64,000 nucleotides of DNA from Lepas anatifera (taxonomy: Eukaryota; Arthropoda; Thecostraca; Lepadidae). Position 1 is the stretch's first letter. Every line of letters begins with the position of its first letter. Where the stretch lies: assembly GCA_034440635.1 (NCBI GenBank), contig JAOTON010001355.1:372001-436000 (forward strand), read 5' to 3'. Of this stretch, positions 1 to 11,310 are shown piece after piece. The notes under the pieces are model-generated. The model was not told the origin of the DNA, made no database searches, and was given only the letters and a program-made list of their open reading frames with translations. A program made the translations under genes and the position numbers.

Positions 1-654
1 ATAAACATTGTTTAGATATTTTGGCGCCCCCGACCCGGGTCATTTTTTCTGTTTGTTCACACACCCACAGTTACAATTAGTAGGTAAACGGCAGATATAA
101 TCATTTAGCGGCGCCTTTGAGGGACAGTCGTGTCCGCACGCTCCCTGTCACACGGCCCACCGTACCAGACGGCGGAGCTGTTCCGATTTCTCGGGCCCCG
201 CGGAACAGAGCACTGCTCCGGTGACACGTGGCGAGGATGTGCCCTCGGGGTATTGCATTGGCAGACCGATTGATCTATGAGGCTGGTCTAGACCCTCTCT
301 TGGAAATCCGGGAGCTTTTGGTGATAGTTTTTTATTCAGAGAATACCCAAGGTAAACGACGGAAAAAGTAACGAAGGTGTTTTTGACGTCTAGTCGCTGA
401 TTTGGAAAATTATGACTCACATGTTACATTGTCCTGCATCATTTATTTTTGAAAATTTTCTTCAACAACCTGGCACTAAAAGCTCTTCGTTTTTCTGGAG
501 AGGGTCTAGGTCAGCCCCTATTTAAAGGCCAATCAGTCATGTCCTTTCAATGGCAAGAGCGCTGGATGGTCAAAGAAACTCCCGTGTCAAGGCAAACACT
601 ACTCATTTTACTGCCAGCTCCTGCGTAGGAGGGGTCGTAGAAAACGCTGCCAGA
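1..654. other. Unassigned flank, no gene seen
   Basis: No coding region, splice signals or repeat structure were recognised here. Short open frames exist but are no longer than expected by chance and show no family resemblance. Confidence 0.4.
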
Positions 655-722
655 CTTCAGCTTTAATCCAGAGACCTCCCGCTTACAACATTCACGCCCT
701 AACCAACTGCACCACCACCACG
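655..722 (-). repeat. tRNA-derived SINE-like fragment
   Basis: Read on the minus strand, this has a tRNA-like A box (GTGGTGCAGTTGGTTAGGG) followed about 40 bases later by a decayed B box (GGTCTCTGGATTAA). No acceptor stem can be folded, so it is not a working tRNA gene. A SINE head or tRNA pseudogene is the likely explanation; the rest of the SINE cannot be delimited. Confidence 0.35.
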
Positions 723-806
723 GTGATCAATTGAGCTTTGAAAGTAGGACACTTCTTGCAAGCACTCACCATCAAGAAACGCTAGAAACTTTGCTTAAAA
801 TGTGGA

Positions 807-812
807 TTTATT
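807..812 (-). terminator. Putative poly(A) signal of the resilin-like gene
   Basis: AATAAA on the minus strand, about 320 bases past the stop codon of the resilin-like gene. It is the nearest canonical hexamer downstream, which would give a 3' UTR of roughly 340 bases. Motif match only. Confidence 0.5.
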
Positions 813-1133
813 TTCATAAGAATTGACATAAATACATAGGTTCACAACAAATGACAACACAGCTCAACTGATTCCAAAGATGCCAGGGTACGAAATGGAA
901 AGTTTACTCTCCATGCACTTGACTTATCTTCGGCCGACATCTCCAAATACTCCAAGAACAGAGACTAAGCATCAAACAGTAACATGACGAATCCATCCAC
1001 ACATACCACTTAAACATCATTTACCTTGAAAAATAATCACACAATCATAATCCTTTCATATCGACCCTGTATACAAAGAGATTCTTGGACACAGTACCGC
1101 TAGCCCGTCACAAGTTCTTCCATGCCAAATCCT

Positions 1134-3767
1134 TCAGTAGGAGTTTCCAAAGCCGGTGTCGGCGCCGGCTCCGGCCGAAGCGCGGCCGACCAAGCTCTCC
1201 TCCGGGAGAGGCACGGGGCTGAAGCCGGCGCCGGCGCTGGCGCTGGAGAACTGGTTGCCAGTGCTGCCACCTACCGCGCTGGACACGGCGAGCGGCAGCG
1301 GAGCCTCCACCGACGTGCTACCGCGCAGGCCGGCCAGCGGCTTGCTGTAGTCGGCGTTAGAGGGCAGGCCGGAAATGGACGTGTCGTAACTGTGTGAGCC
1401 AGCGCTACTTTTGGAAGATTTGGGAGCTGGGACTCTGGGAGAGGAAATCAAGGGCTGGTTGGTATAACCTACACTAGGGGATTTTCTGTTATATCCGCCA
1501 TTCGAAGCCTGGCTGCTGCCACTACCCTTCAAATACTCACTGTTGAAGCCCCCATTCGAGCTGCTGTATCCCACTTTCGAAGCCCGGATGCTGTCACCAC
1601 CATTGGAAGGCTGGCCACTGTAGCCGCCATTGGAAGCCTGATTATTGTAGTCACCATTGGGAGCCTGACTGTTATAGTCGCCATTGGAAGCCTGGCTGTT
1701 GTATCCGCCATTGGAAGTCTGGCTACCGTAGCCAGAGTTAGACGACTGCCCACCGTTACCACCGTTGCCCTGGCCATACCGTCCTCCGTTCTGATCGGGG
1801 AATTGAGCCTCGCCCTCGTACTCAACGTTGGCCACGAAGCCCGAGTCGCCCTCCACGTAGTACGTGACGGTCTGCGTGCGCGAGTCGGGCAGCAGCACGC
1901 GGTACTGTCCCTCCACCCGCGTGCCGTCCGACTCCTCCCGCTGTCCGTAGTCGTTTCCCTGGTCGTCCTTCACCTCATACTGGAATTGGTACGGCTGAGG
2001 CGGGAAGCCCTCCTCGGCGGCACCGTAACCGCTCTGGGAAGCTCCATTGCTTTGTCCACCGCGTCCTCCGTTCTGGGGAGTTCCGTAGCTCTGTCCATCG
2101 CGTCCTCCGTTTTGGGGAGCTCCATAGCTCTGTCCGTTCTGACCTCCGTTCTTGGGAGCCCCGTAGCTCTGTCCACCGCTTCCTCCGTTCTGGGGAGATC
2201 CATAGCTATGTCCTCCGTTCTGACCTCCGTTCTGCGAAGTCCCGTAGCTCTGTCCACTACTTCCTCCGTTCTGGGAAGTCCCGTAGCTCTGTCCAGCCTG
2301 CTTTCCGTTCTGGGGAGCCCCGTATCTCTGTCCACCGCCAACTCCATTTTGGGAAGCTCCGTAGCTCTTTTCAGCCTGAACTCCGTTCTGCGAAGCTCCG
2401 TTACTCGGTCCAGCTTGACCTCCTTTCTTGGGAGCTCCGTAGCTCTGTCCGGCCTGACCTCCGTTCTGGGCAGCTCCGTAGCTCTCTCCGGCCTGACCTC
2501 CGTTCTGGGGAGCTCCGTAACTCTGTCCGCTCTGTCCTCCGTTCTGGGGAGCTCCGTAGCTCTTTCCAGACTGACCTCCGTTCTGTGAAGCTCCGTAGCC
2601 CTGCCCTGTCTGTCCTCCGTTCTGGGAAGCTTCGTAGCTCTGTCCAGCCCGACCCCCGTTCTGAATGGCTCCGTTAGTCGGTTTAGCCCAACCTCCGTTC
2701 TGGGGAGCTCCGTAGCTCTGTCCGGCCTGATTTCCGTTCTGGGGAGCTCCGTAGCTCTGTCCGGCCTGACCTCCGTTCTGCGAAGCACCGTAGCCCTGCC
2801 CAGCCTGTCCTCCGTTCTGGGGAGATCCGTAGCTATGTTCAGCCTGACCTCCGTTCTGGGCAGCTCCGTAGCTCTGTCCAGCACCAACTCCGTTCTGGGG
2901 AGCTCCGTAGCTCTGCACAGCCTCACCTGCGTTCTGTGGAGCTCCATAACTCTGGCTACCTTGACCTCTATTCTGAGAAGAGCCGTAGCGTTGACTATCC
3001 CGTCCTCCATCCTGAGAAGTTCCGTATTCTTGGTCCGTCTGCCCGGTAGTCTTTCGTGCCTCCTGCGCTTGAATCCCCAGCCCTCCTCTGTAGGGAGTTT
3101 CAGGGCCAGAACTGTTCTGAGGTTTATCCTTCCGTGAAGCAGAGTTGGTGTTGCCAGTTGGACCGGAGCCGTATCCGTCTGCTGCCGCAGCAGCCACCGC
3201 GAGCAGGAGAGTTATGCCAGATAACTGCCGGGAGGGAGAGTAGATGTAGTGTCAGATAACAACCGCTACAGCTAACCAGCAAATTCCTGCAGATAGCTGT
3301 TTGGAAGTGTTTTTAGCTCTGGATTAATTACGGATCAACTCAAACGTTCCTTTTACACAAGAAACTATGGGGGGTAAATATATAAGAAAATAAATTAAAC
3401 GTACACTGCAGTTGTGCGGATAAGAACAGAGGAGAAATAAGAGGGAAATGTTTCTTTCCCATGCAATACAAATCGGAAGAAAATCGATAGTGTTGACGAG
3501 TTAAGCTACTGATTCCGGTCATCTTACAATAATAAAAATGTTTTGTGCATCCACTTCATTTTCCTATTATCATGAAGCAGGTGAATGATATAAACCTATC
3601 TATATTCTATCGTGTTGTAGCACGGACGCCAACAGGTAATTTCCAAAAACATCCCAAGTCGACAATAAAGAAGCGCAAGTTTAAGCAGCTCAAACGCATG
3701 TTTTTGGGCAGGAGGGCGGACGGCCCAAATTGACACACCGGTACGATTTACATGCATATACCTTCAT
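1134..3767 (-). CDS. Resilin-like cuticle protein (pro-resilin type), two coding exons
   Basis: Secreted structural protein of elastic cuticle, about 698 residues. Coding exon 1 (3762-3767) is only ATG AAG followed by GTATAT. Exon 2 (1134-3224) follows an acceptor CCGGCAG. Joining them gives a typical signal peptide (MKLSGITLLLAVAAAAA) cut before DGYGSG. Residues ~30-400 are about thirty degenerate ~13-residue repeats of the type YGAPQNGGQAGQS. Residues ~408-478 form an R&R chitin-binding domain of RR-2 type (YQFQYEVKDDQGNDYGQRE, ending YYVEGDSGFVANVEYEG). The tail has a second repeat block (YNSQASNGG-like). Elastic repeats, then R&R, then a second repeat block is the order in insect resilin. 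Known family role: the repeats give elasticity and are cross-linked through tyrosines, and the R&R domain binds chitin. Most arthropod cuticle genes likewise split the signal peptide after one to three codons. Repeat number may vary between alleles. Confidence 0.9.
3225..3761 (-). other. Intron 1 of the resilin-like gene
   Basis: AT-rich 537-base intron with donor GTATATGC and acceptor CTCCCGGCAG. Nothing else was recognised inside it. Confidence 0.7.
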
Positions 3768-3836
3768 AGTGAGATGGTGCTGTGCGTGGAGGGAGCCGGG
3801 GAGCGGCAGTGGTGCCCGGGGCGGCGCCGACGGCGG

Positions 3837-3843
3837 TTTTATA
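3837..3843 (-). promoter_or_regulatory. TATA box of the resilin-like gene
   Basis: TATAAAA on the minus strand (context GCTATAAAACCG), about 70 bases upstream of the start ATG. Transcription would begin near 3810, leaving a 5' UTR of about 40 bases. Position and motif are seen; promoter activity is inferred. Confidence 0.65.
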
Positions 3844-4149
3844 GCTGAGCCGTTCCGGACCGTCACGAGACGACGTCCGCTGCCCACCTGACGCCGCCGG
3901 CCATCCGCACAAGCGCGCGTCGGCGGCCTCGCAGCCGCGGAATCGCCGCACCTTCGGGCTCACGCGTGATCTCGGGCGAGTGATTGGCACCATGTTGACG
4001 CCGCCGGCGGCTCACGCACGCCGACGGTCCTCCGGCGATCGGCCCAGAAAGGCTGCCGTGGGAGCGTAGTCAGCGTCGCTTCCGACGGCTAACCCCGCAC
4101 ATAGAACACAACCACGCTAGACTGCTGCCCGCGGCCCGGGTGTCCAATG
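3844..4149. other. GC-rich upstream region of the resilin-like gene
   Basis: CpG-rich DNA upstream of the TATA box, ending at the target duplication of the large hAT element. It probably contains proximal promoter sequence. No specific factor site can be named with confidence. Confidence 0.35.
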
Positions 4150-4555
4150 GTGCGTATCAGTGACGGATCCAAGGGGGGGGCCAGGGGCCCGGGCCCCCCT
4201 TAGCTCCGAAGCGCCCCAGTAAAGCTCAGCTCATATCGGGCGCCGAAGGCGCCCGATATGAGCGGCGCGCCTATACCCATTTCGTGCGCCAAGGTGCTAG
4301 ATACCACTTATTCCACTTGAATTAACACATAGTCCTTAAAACCATGGCAAAGCGCCCCTGCCCAAACACTAGACGCCTTTACTGGTCTTTTGCGCCCCAG
4401 TAAAATGTTGAAGATGAAGTTTAGAAAGCTAACAAAAGCGCCCCGGCAAAGAAAAGGCGTCACTAGATAGCAGGATTGCGCCATGGGGAACTAATGCACC
4501 CCTGAGTAGCCTAGGCGCCCCCTGGATGAAGCGCCCCTGGGTAGCCTAGGCGCCC

Positions 4556-6880
4556 CCTGGTGAAGCGCCCTACGGATATCATATGCGCCCTTGGCTAGGA
4601 AAGGCGCCCCTGGGCAGCAAAGGCAAATCTTGGTAACATAGGAGCCCTGAACAGCATAAGCGCCCCTTAGATAGAAATAGGCGCTTTAGGAAAATAAAAT
4701 GCTCACCTTGGGTAGAAAAAGGCGCCCTTTGATAGCGTAGGCGCCCACTGGAAAAAGCGCCCTACGGATGTCATATGCACCCATGGATAGCAAAGGCGCC
4801 CCTGGACAGCAAAGACAACCCTGGATAACACAAGTGCTGTGGACAGCAAAGGCGCCCCTGGGTAGCAAAGGCGACCCTAGGAAGGCACCCCTTCGATAGA
4901 AAAGCCGCCTTTGGATAGCCTAGGCGCCCCCTGGATGAAGCGCCCTACGGATATCATATGCGCCCTTGGCTAGGAAAGGCGCCCCTGGGCAGCAAAGGCA
5001 AATCTTGGTAACATAGGTGCCCTGGACAGCATAAGCGCCCCTTAGATAGAAATATGCGCCTTAGGAAAATAAAATGCTCACTTTGGGTAGAAAAAGGCGC
5101 CCTTTGATAGCCTAGGCACCCACTGGAAAAAGCGCCCTACGGATGTCATATGCACCCTTGGATAGCAAAGGCGCCCCTGGACAGCAAAGACAACCCTGGA
5201 TAACACAAGTGCTGTGGACAGCAAAGGCGCCCCTGGGTAGCAAAGGCGCCCCTAGGAAGGCAAACCTTCGATAGAAAAGCCGCCTTGGGATAGCCTAGGC
5301 GCCCCCTGGATGAAGTGCCCTACGGATACAATATGCGCCCTTGGCTAGGAAAGGCGCCCCTGGGCAGCAAAGGCAAATCTTGGTAACAGAGGTGCCCTGG
5401 ACAGCATAAGCGGCCCTTAGATAGAAATATGCGCTTTAGGAAAATAAAATGCTCACCTTGGATAGAAAAAGGCGCCCTTTGATAGCCTAGGCGCCCACTG
5501 GAAAAAGCGCCCTACGGATGTCATATGCACCCATGGATAGCAAAGGCGCCCCTGGACAGCAAAGACAAACCTGGATAACACAAGTGCTGTGGACAGCAAA
5601 GGCGCCCCTGGGTAGCAAAGGCGACCCTAGGAAGGCACCCCTTCGATAGAAAAGCCGCCTTTGGATAGCCTAGGCGCCCCCTGGATGAAGCGCCCTACGG
5701 ATATCATATGCGCCCTTGGCTAGGAAAGGCGCCCTTGGGCAGCAAAGGCAAATCTTGGTAACATAGGTGCCCTGGACAGCATAAGCGCCCCTTAGATAGA
5801 AATATGCGCTTTAGGAAAATAAAATGCTCACCTTGGGTAGAAAAAGGCGCCCTTTGATAGCCTAGGCGCCCACTGGAAAAGGCGCCCTACGGATGTCATA
5901 TGCACCCTTGGATAGCAAAGGCGCCCCTGGAAAGTAAAGACAACCCTGGATAACACAAGTGCTGTGGACAGCAAAGGCGCCCTGGGTAGCAAAGGCGCCC
6001 CTAGGAAGGCAAACCTTCGATAGAAAAGCCGCCTTTGGATAGCCTAGGCGCCCCCTGGATGAAGTGCCCTACGGATACAATATGCGCCCTTGGCTAGGAA
6101 AGGCGCCCCTGGGCAGCAAAGGCAAATCTTGGTAACAGAGGTGCCCTGGACAGCATAAGCGGCCCTTAGATAGAAATATGCGCTTTAGGAAAATAAAATG
6201 CTCACCTTGGGTAGAAAAAGGCGCCCTTTGATAGCCTAGGCGCCCACTGGAAAAAGCGCCCTACGGATGTCATATGCACCCTTGGATAGCAAAGGCACCC
6301 CTGGACAGCAAAGACAACCCTGTATAACGCAAGTGCTGTGGACAGCTAAGGCGTCCCTGGGTAGCACAGGCGCCCCTAGGAAGGCACCCCTTCGATTGAA
6401 AAGCCGCTTTTGGATAGCTTAGGCGCCCCCTGGATGAAGCGCCCTACGGATATCATATGCGCCCTTGGCTAGGAAAGGCGCCCCTGGGCAGCAAAGGCAA
6501 ATCTTGGTAACATAGGTGCCCTGAACAGCATAAGCGCCGCTTAGATAGAAGTAGGCGCTTTAGGAAAATAAAATGCTCACCTTGGGTAGAAAAAGGCGCC
6601 CTTTGATAGCCTAGGCGCCCACTGGAAAAAGCGCCCTACGGATGTCATATGCACCCTTGGATAGCAAAGGCTCCCCTGGACAGCAAAGACAACCCTGGAT
6701 AACACAAGTGCTGTGGACAGCAAAGGCGCCCCTGGGTAGCAAAGGCGCCCCTAGGAAGGCAAACCTTCGATAGAAAAGCCGCCTTTGGATAGCCTAGGCG
6801 CCCCCTGGATGAAGTGCCCTACGGATACAATATGCGCCCTTGGCTAGGAAAGGCGTCCCTGGGCAGCAAAGTTAACCCTT
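4556..6880. repeat. 375-bp satellite array with 750-bp higher-order alternation
   Basis: The block starting CTGGATGAAG or its variant recurs at 4556, 4931, 5306, 5681, 6055, 6430 and 6805, a spacing of 374-375 bp. Each 375-mer is built from degenerate ~18-22 bp sub-repeats of the form GGATAGCAAAGGCGCCCCTG. From 4931 on, copies alternate between two types: GGATATCATATG with GGCACCCCTTCG, and GGATACAATATG with GGCAAACCTTCG. The current amplification unit is therefore about 750 bp. Long minus-strand frames across it are repeat artefacts. Confidence 0.92.
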
Positions 6881-7299
6881 CTTGAAATAGATTATCTGGA
6901 CAGCATAGGCGGCCATGGATAAACTAGGCGCCTGAGGAAGAAAACAAGCGCCTCACCTGAGAGTACAGGCGCCCCCAGGATATCATAGGTGTCCCTTTCC
7001 ATCTTCAGCTGCCCTACTGTCTATGGTTTGGCACACCTGTCCGACAGTCGCGCGCTCTGTTACAGGGCTGGAGCGCTCAATTTGAGCATGGACTGCCTTT
7101 AACCACATTTCATTAACCTATAACTGAAGGCTTAGTGCTCCATCGCTGCAACCGGGTGCCTTTTTCAGTATGTGCGCCTCACTTCCGAGAACGTTGCCCT
7201 CACCAACCAGCAGTCCTCCCCGTTCAGCAGATGAGCGCCTCTTTCTGATAATTAGGCACTTTATTTCAGTGTTCGAGCGCCTTATTTCAGAATTGTTAT

Positions 7300-8480
7300 T
7301 CTCAATCTATTTTGGGCTCCTCCTGGATTGCAGAGGCGCCCCCTCAAGTGCAAAGGCGCCCCTGGATAGAAAAGTGCGCCCCATGTTTGCAAAGGCGCTC
7401 CAAGATAGCATATGCGCCCCTTAGATGGAAATAGGCAATCCAGGAAAGTAAAATGCTCCCTTTGGGTAGCAAAGGTGCCCCTTAACAGCGAAGGCAGCCC
7501 TAGATAACAAAGTTTCTCTGGACAGCATAGGTGCCCTTGGATAAACTGGTGCCCGGAAGAGACAAATAGCGCCTTACCGGAGACAAAAAGCACTCCAGGA
7601 TAACGTAGGGGCATGTATTTCAATCATGTCTGTGATTGAAAAATACACCTAGAGAGCATATGCGCCCCTGGATAGAAGGACACCCCTGGGCAGTAACGGC
7701 GCCCCTGGAAAGCAATAGTGCGCCCCTGTGGAGAAAAAACCCGCCTCCTGAATAACCTAGGCACCGCCCCCGAAATATCAGATGCCCGTGGATAGAACAG
7801 ACTGCCTTGAATAAAACAGAGGCCCTGGATAGCAAAGGCGCCCTTTGATAGCATAAGCGTTCCTTAGCAACAATATGGGCGCTACATGAGCTCAAGGTTC
7901 ACGCGCACCTAAGCCCAATAATAGAGCAATCAATCGATGCCAAAGCACTCCTTAAAGCATGGACGCCAAACTTCCTAAGAAGTAAAGGCGCCTCTGGGTA
8001 GCAAAGGCGACCCTCGACAGTGGTGTAGGTATTCCTGAATAACAGCAGCGTCCCTTGATAAGAATAGCCCCAGGATGGCACAGGTACCCTGCTGATAGGA
8101 AAAGCGCCCCTGAATATCAGAGGCACCCTCTGAATGAGGTGCCCATGGAGAGCATAAGGGTGCCCTATGTATAGCAAATTGCCGCCCCCTGGATAGCCTA
8201 AGCGCCCCTCGAATAGGGTAGGCGCCACTGGGTAGTATAGGTTACCTTGAATTAAAATACGCCCCTCATTACCAAGGTGAACCTGGAAAAGAAAAAGGTC
8301 CCCTAGGGCACTGGGTATCAAAGGCACCCCCAGAACAGCAAAGATGCCCCTGGATAGCTAGGTCGCGTCCATTGGGGAGCGAAGGCGCCCCTGGGTGGCA
8401 CAGGTGCCTCATCGAAGCAAAGGCCCCTCCAGAGAGCATAGGTGTCCCTGATGAGCACAGTTACTCCTGGACAGCCCCTA
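7300..8480. repeat. Decayed continuation of the GGCGCCCC sub-repeat array
   Basis: The same ~20-bp sub-repeat (GATAGCAAAGGCGCCCCTGG and variants) continues in strongly diverged form, without the 375-bp order. It looks like the older flank of the array. Confidence 0.75.
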
Positions 8481-9510
8481 AATGACGTTGCATAACGTTA
8501 CGACACCTATTATAACGTATGCTATTACATCAAAGTTAAGGTTATTCAGTGTTTAGATCAAGGTCACAGGTCAATTTTAAAGGTGACTGGCCTTGATGAT
8601 CAAGGCTTGATCAAAAGTCATTGGTAAGCTTGAGCGCAGCGTTAGTTATAGCGTAAATTAGGCATAATATGTTGGGTTGTGCCGTAATAGGTCAATGACC
8701 TTGAAGGACCTTGACCCCACAATTTCAGACATTGTTTAGAGCCTTCCCTTTTGGCCTCAGCCCTGTTCTAGAGTATTCGCGCCCCATTCCGGCCCGTTGG
8801 GGTGTGCTTGAACACCCCTCGAGGACTCCCAGTGGCAAGAAAAAGCGTCGGCGCGAAGCGACTCAGTACTTGTCACACCTTATCATTGATCACTTCCGCA
8901 ACTTTCCCTCAAAATTTAAGGTTGTGTCATCTCAGGTCAGGTCGCCAGTGCAGGTCAAGTGACCTCACCTCAAAAAATGTTTGTTGGCGTAAGTAAGAAA
9001 AGGGTGAATCTATCGAATTCAAACTTGTACCATATAATGGGCCCAAAAAGTACTAATAAATTTATTCCGGGATTTTTTCCATCGATGACCTAGGGACAGG
9101 TACGAATCATGACCTCTCCATTGAAAATGCATGGGATAAAACGGAAATTTGCCGAACAATTGCTCTATGTCTGCAGACGCCGCTTGAAATACCTTCGGAT
9201 TCCCCAAATCATAGTACCCTAGGCCTCTTTATCGGTTCATGTTGCAAGTTTAGACATGTTACCTCTGAGAGTTCATCTGGGGCTTCCTAAGCAGGTTTTA
9301 AGACTTGGGTCAATGGCTTTGCAGGAAATATTGATAAAACCCGTATTTTGATACCATTTTTATTGTTATTGTGAGTTGATTGATATGCATATTGACTATG
9401 CTAGGCTAGATGGTGGCCTTGACCTAACCTTAGGTCAGGTCATTTTTATGTTTTAACCTAGTATAGTCATATTATACATTATTTGATGATTCGCCGTAAC
9501 GAGAGGAAGC
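8481..9510. other. AGGTCA-rich degenerate element segment
   Basis: Contains clusters such as CTCAGGTCAGGTCGCC, GGTCAAGTGACCTCACCTC and CCTTAGGTCAGGTCA. The order of motifs resembles the ~850-bp TTAA family found at 13.6 kb, 44.9 kb and 54.1 kb. Clean ends could not be found, so it is probably an old, decayed copy carried in the giant hAT element. Confidence 0.4.
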
Positions 9511-9589
9511 GAATTGTGCCTAAAATGATTCTAGCTCAACTCTGGCAGACGCTAGAGTATAGAGACAGAGACATGTTGTAAGCTTTGTC

Positions 9590-10330
9590 TCGGGGAGGGA
9601 CCCCAGCGCTGATCGCGGGAAAAATCCCCAATGGCCCCCAGGGTCCCTCAGGGAGTCAGGAAATCTGGCGTGGGTGGAATCCGGTAGGAGGGATTTTGGG
9701 TCTCCAAAATCAGCTGAGGGGTCCGTGCCAGTTAAGGGGGCCCAGATAAGGGCCCCCAACGAGCTTATTTGACCTCAGTGCCAACACAGGATTCTCAAGA
9801 CCAGCGTGGGGTGCCTACCTCTTTAAACGGTTTCTAAATAAGCTAAGGGACTCAAAATTGACCCAGGGGTCCAATTTTCAACTCATGGGGCCCAGACACT
9901 CTGAGGGGACCCTGCAGCAGCTCAGAAGGCCCATAAAACTAACAGGGCCAGACTAGCTGGGTGCCTCGACGAACTATTGCCCAGATACGCACAACGGGCC
10001 CCAAACAAGCTGAAGGGATCTATATCAGTTAAACGAAAACGGTACCAACCCAGGGGACCCTGACCAGCTTAAGGGACACTAATCCAGCTTGGGGCTCAGA
10101 GCTCAGAGCTCCAACTTTTAGCTCAGAGGGCCCAAGATCTGTTGAGAGGGCCCTATATCAATAAAAGGGCCCCGAAAAGCTTAATAGGCTTCAGCGGCGA
10201 CACATAGGTTTCAAGTTCAGTGTGAGGGCCTGGTTAACTAAAGCGGTCCCAGATTAGCTGAGGGGACTCGATATAAACTCAGAGAAGGCACCAAAAACTC
10301 AGGGGCCCAGGCCCGCCGAGGTTCTGCGGC
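9590..10330. repeat. Degenerate GGGCCC/AGCT-rich minisatellite field
   Basis: Diverged sub-repeats of about 22-30 bp recur across the segment, built around phrases such as CAGCTGAGGGG, GGGGCCCAGA and AGCTTAAGGG. Spacing is irregular. The unit differs from the GGCGCCCC array in the same host element. Confidence 0.5.
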
Positions 10331-10423
10331 TTATGAGGCTCAGGTTAGCGTCAATCGGCTATTTCAGTATGGAGCAGTTGGCCAGGACAACTGTGATAAG
10401 TGGAGGTGGTGGATACGATACCT

Positions 10424-10497
10424 CAGTTTTCGCCATGACCGAATTATTTATTTTCGCCATGACTGTATTATCAGTTTTCGCCATGACTGTATTATTT
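10424..10497. repeat. 24-bp tandem repeat, three copies
   Basis: TTTTCGCCATGACTGTATTA is repeated three times at a 24-bp spacing (starting near 10427, 10451 and 10475), with one diverged first copy. Confidence 0.8.
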
Positions 10498-10699
10498 GCT
10501 CATCGTGCTTCAGTTAGTGTCAGTGGGTGCCTTCAGCATTTTCTACCAAGGTGCCAGTCGTTAGCTGGCCCGAAAATGCTTGATGGTAAACGTGAACATG
10601 TCCTCATTAAGAGGAAGCTTTCATGAAAATAAGCATTTACAAATCCTTTTTAAACTCGTTTTACATTGACACTGGCCGCCTTTTGGGTGGTAAATTGGC

Positions 10700-11212
10700 C
10701 AGTGGCGGATCCAAGGGGGGCAAAAAGGCATTCCCCTAAACGGAAAAGCTCGGGCAACACTATGTTTTTGACCCCCAAAGCGATCGACCTCCTTTTTCCC
10801 CTACTCCTTTTTAGTTTATAAGCAAGATTTTGGTGTTTCAACTCTCAACTTCAAACAGAACATAAGTTGATAAGATGTTCCCTGGCCTGTCCCCTCGAAT
10901 CCGGAAATGTAAAAAAACACTAAAGATTATATATTCGGGCACAGCCCTTCATCAGAATCATGGAGTAAATATCAATAATTCTCAGTTATAATATAGCCAG
11001 TCATAGTATAGCCAGCCTTGCATAGGGAGAAGTATCTTAAGCCCATAGTTTTTTTTTCACCCCGTGATGTTTTTTTAGCTTTTCGCCTCAAACCCAAAAT
11101 TCTACCGGCAAGTGATATTGGAAGCGCAGCCTTTTACTGCGTGACGTTTTTTTTTTTTTGCTTTTCGACTTTGGTCTGCCCCTCCCAAACCGACCGGCTA
11201 GATCCGCCACTG
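10700..11212. mobile_element. hAT-type MITE nested in the giant hAT element
   Basis: Ends CAGTGGCGGATCCAAG and CTAGATCCGCCACTG are inverted repeats, flanked by perfect 8-bp duplications AAATTGGC (10692-10699 and 11213-11220). It is 513 bp with no transposase. Its ends differ from those of the host element mainly by G/A at one position, so the two are related families. Confidence 0.9.
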
Positions 11213-11310
11213 AAATTGGCGCCCCTCAGGTTCGGCGCCCCCCAGGTTCGGCGCCCTCCGAGCCTGGCCCCCCCCCTTAACGAAATCCTAGATCCGTCAC
11301 TGGTGCGTAT

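Larger units (their letters stand above)
4158..11302. mobile_element. Giant non-autonomous hAT-type element filled with satellite
   Basis: The ends are inverted repeats: CAGTGACGGATCCAAG at the left, and CTAGATCCGTCACTG at the right, whose complement starts CAGTGACGGATCTAG. Both are followed inward by a G-run and a GCCAGG motif. The element is flanked by identical 8-bp duplications GTGCGTAT (4150-4157 and 11303-11310). CAG-starting ends and an 8-bp target duplication are hallmarks of hAT transposons. At 7145 bp it is very long for a non-autonomous element. Inside are a satellite array, a decayed extension of that array, AGGTCA-rich DNA, a second minisatellite-like field and a nested hAT element. 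No transposase frame was found. Confidence 0.85.

Noticed and set aside
1803..3010. Long plus-strand and shifted minus-strand frames (up to 346 codons) over the resilin-like exon
   Set aside because: They are shadows of the codon-phased repeats; only the -strand frame with signal peptide and R&R domain makes a known protein.
7282..8327. Minus-strand frames of 76-142 codons with GAPL/GRLCYP-type repeats
   Set aside because: Translations of the ~20-bp satellite sub-repeat, with no start context or family match.
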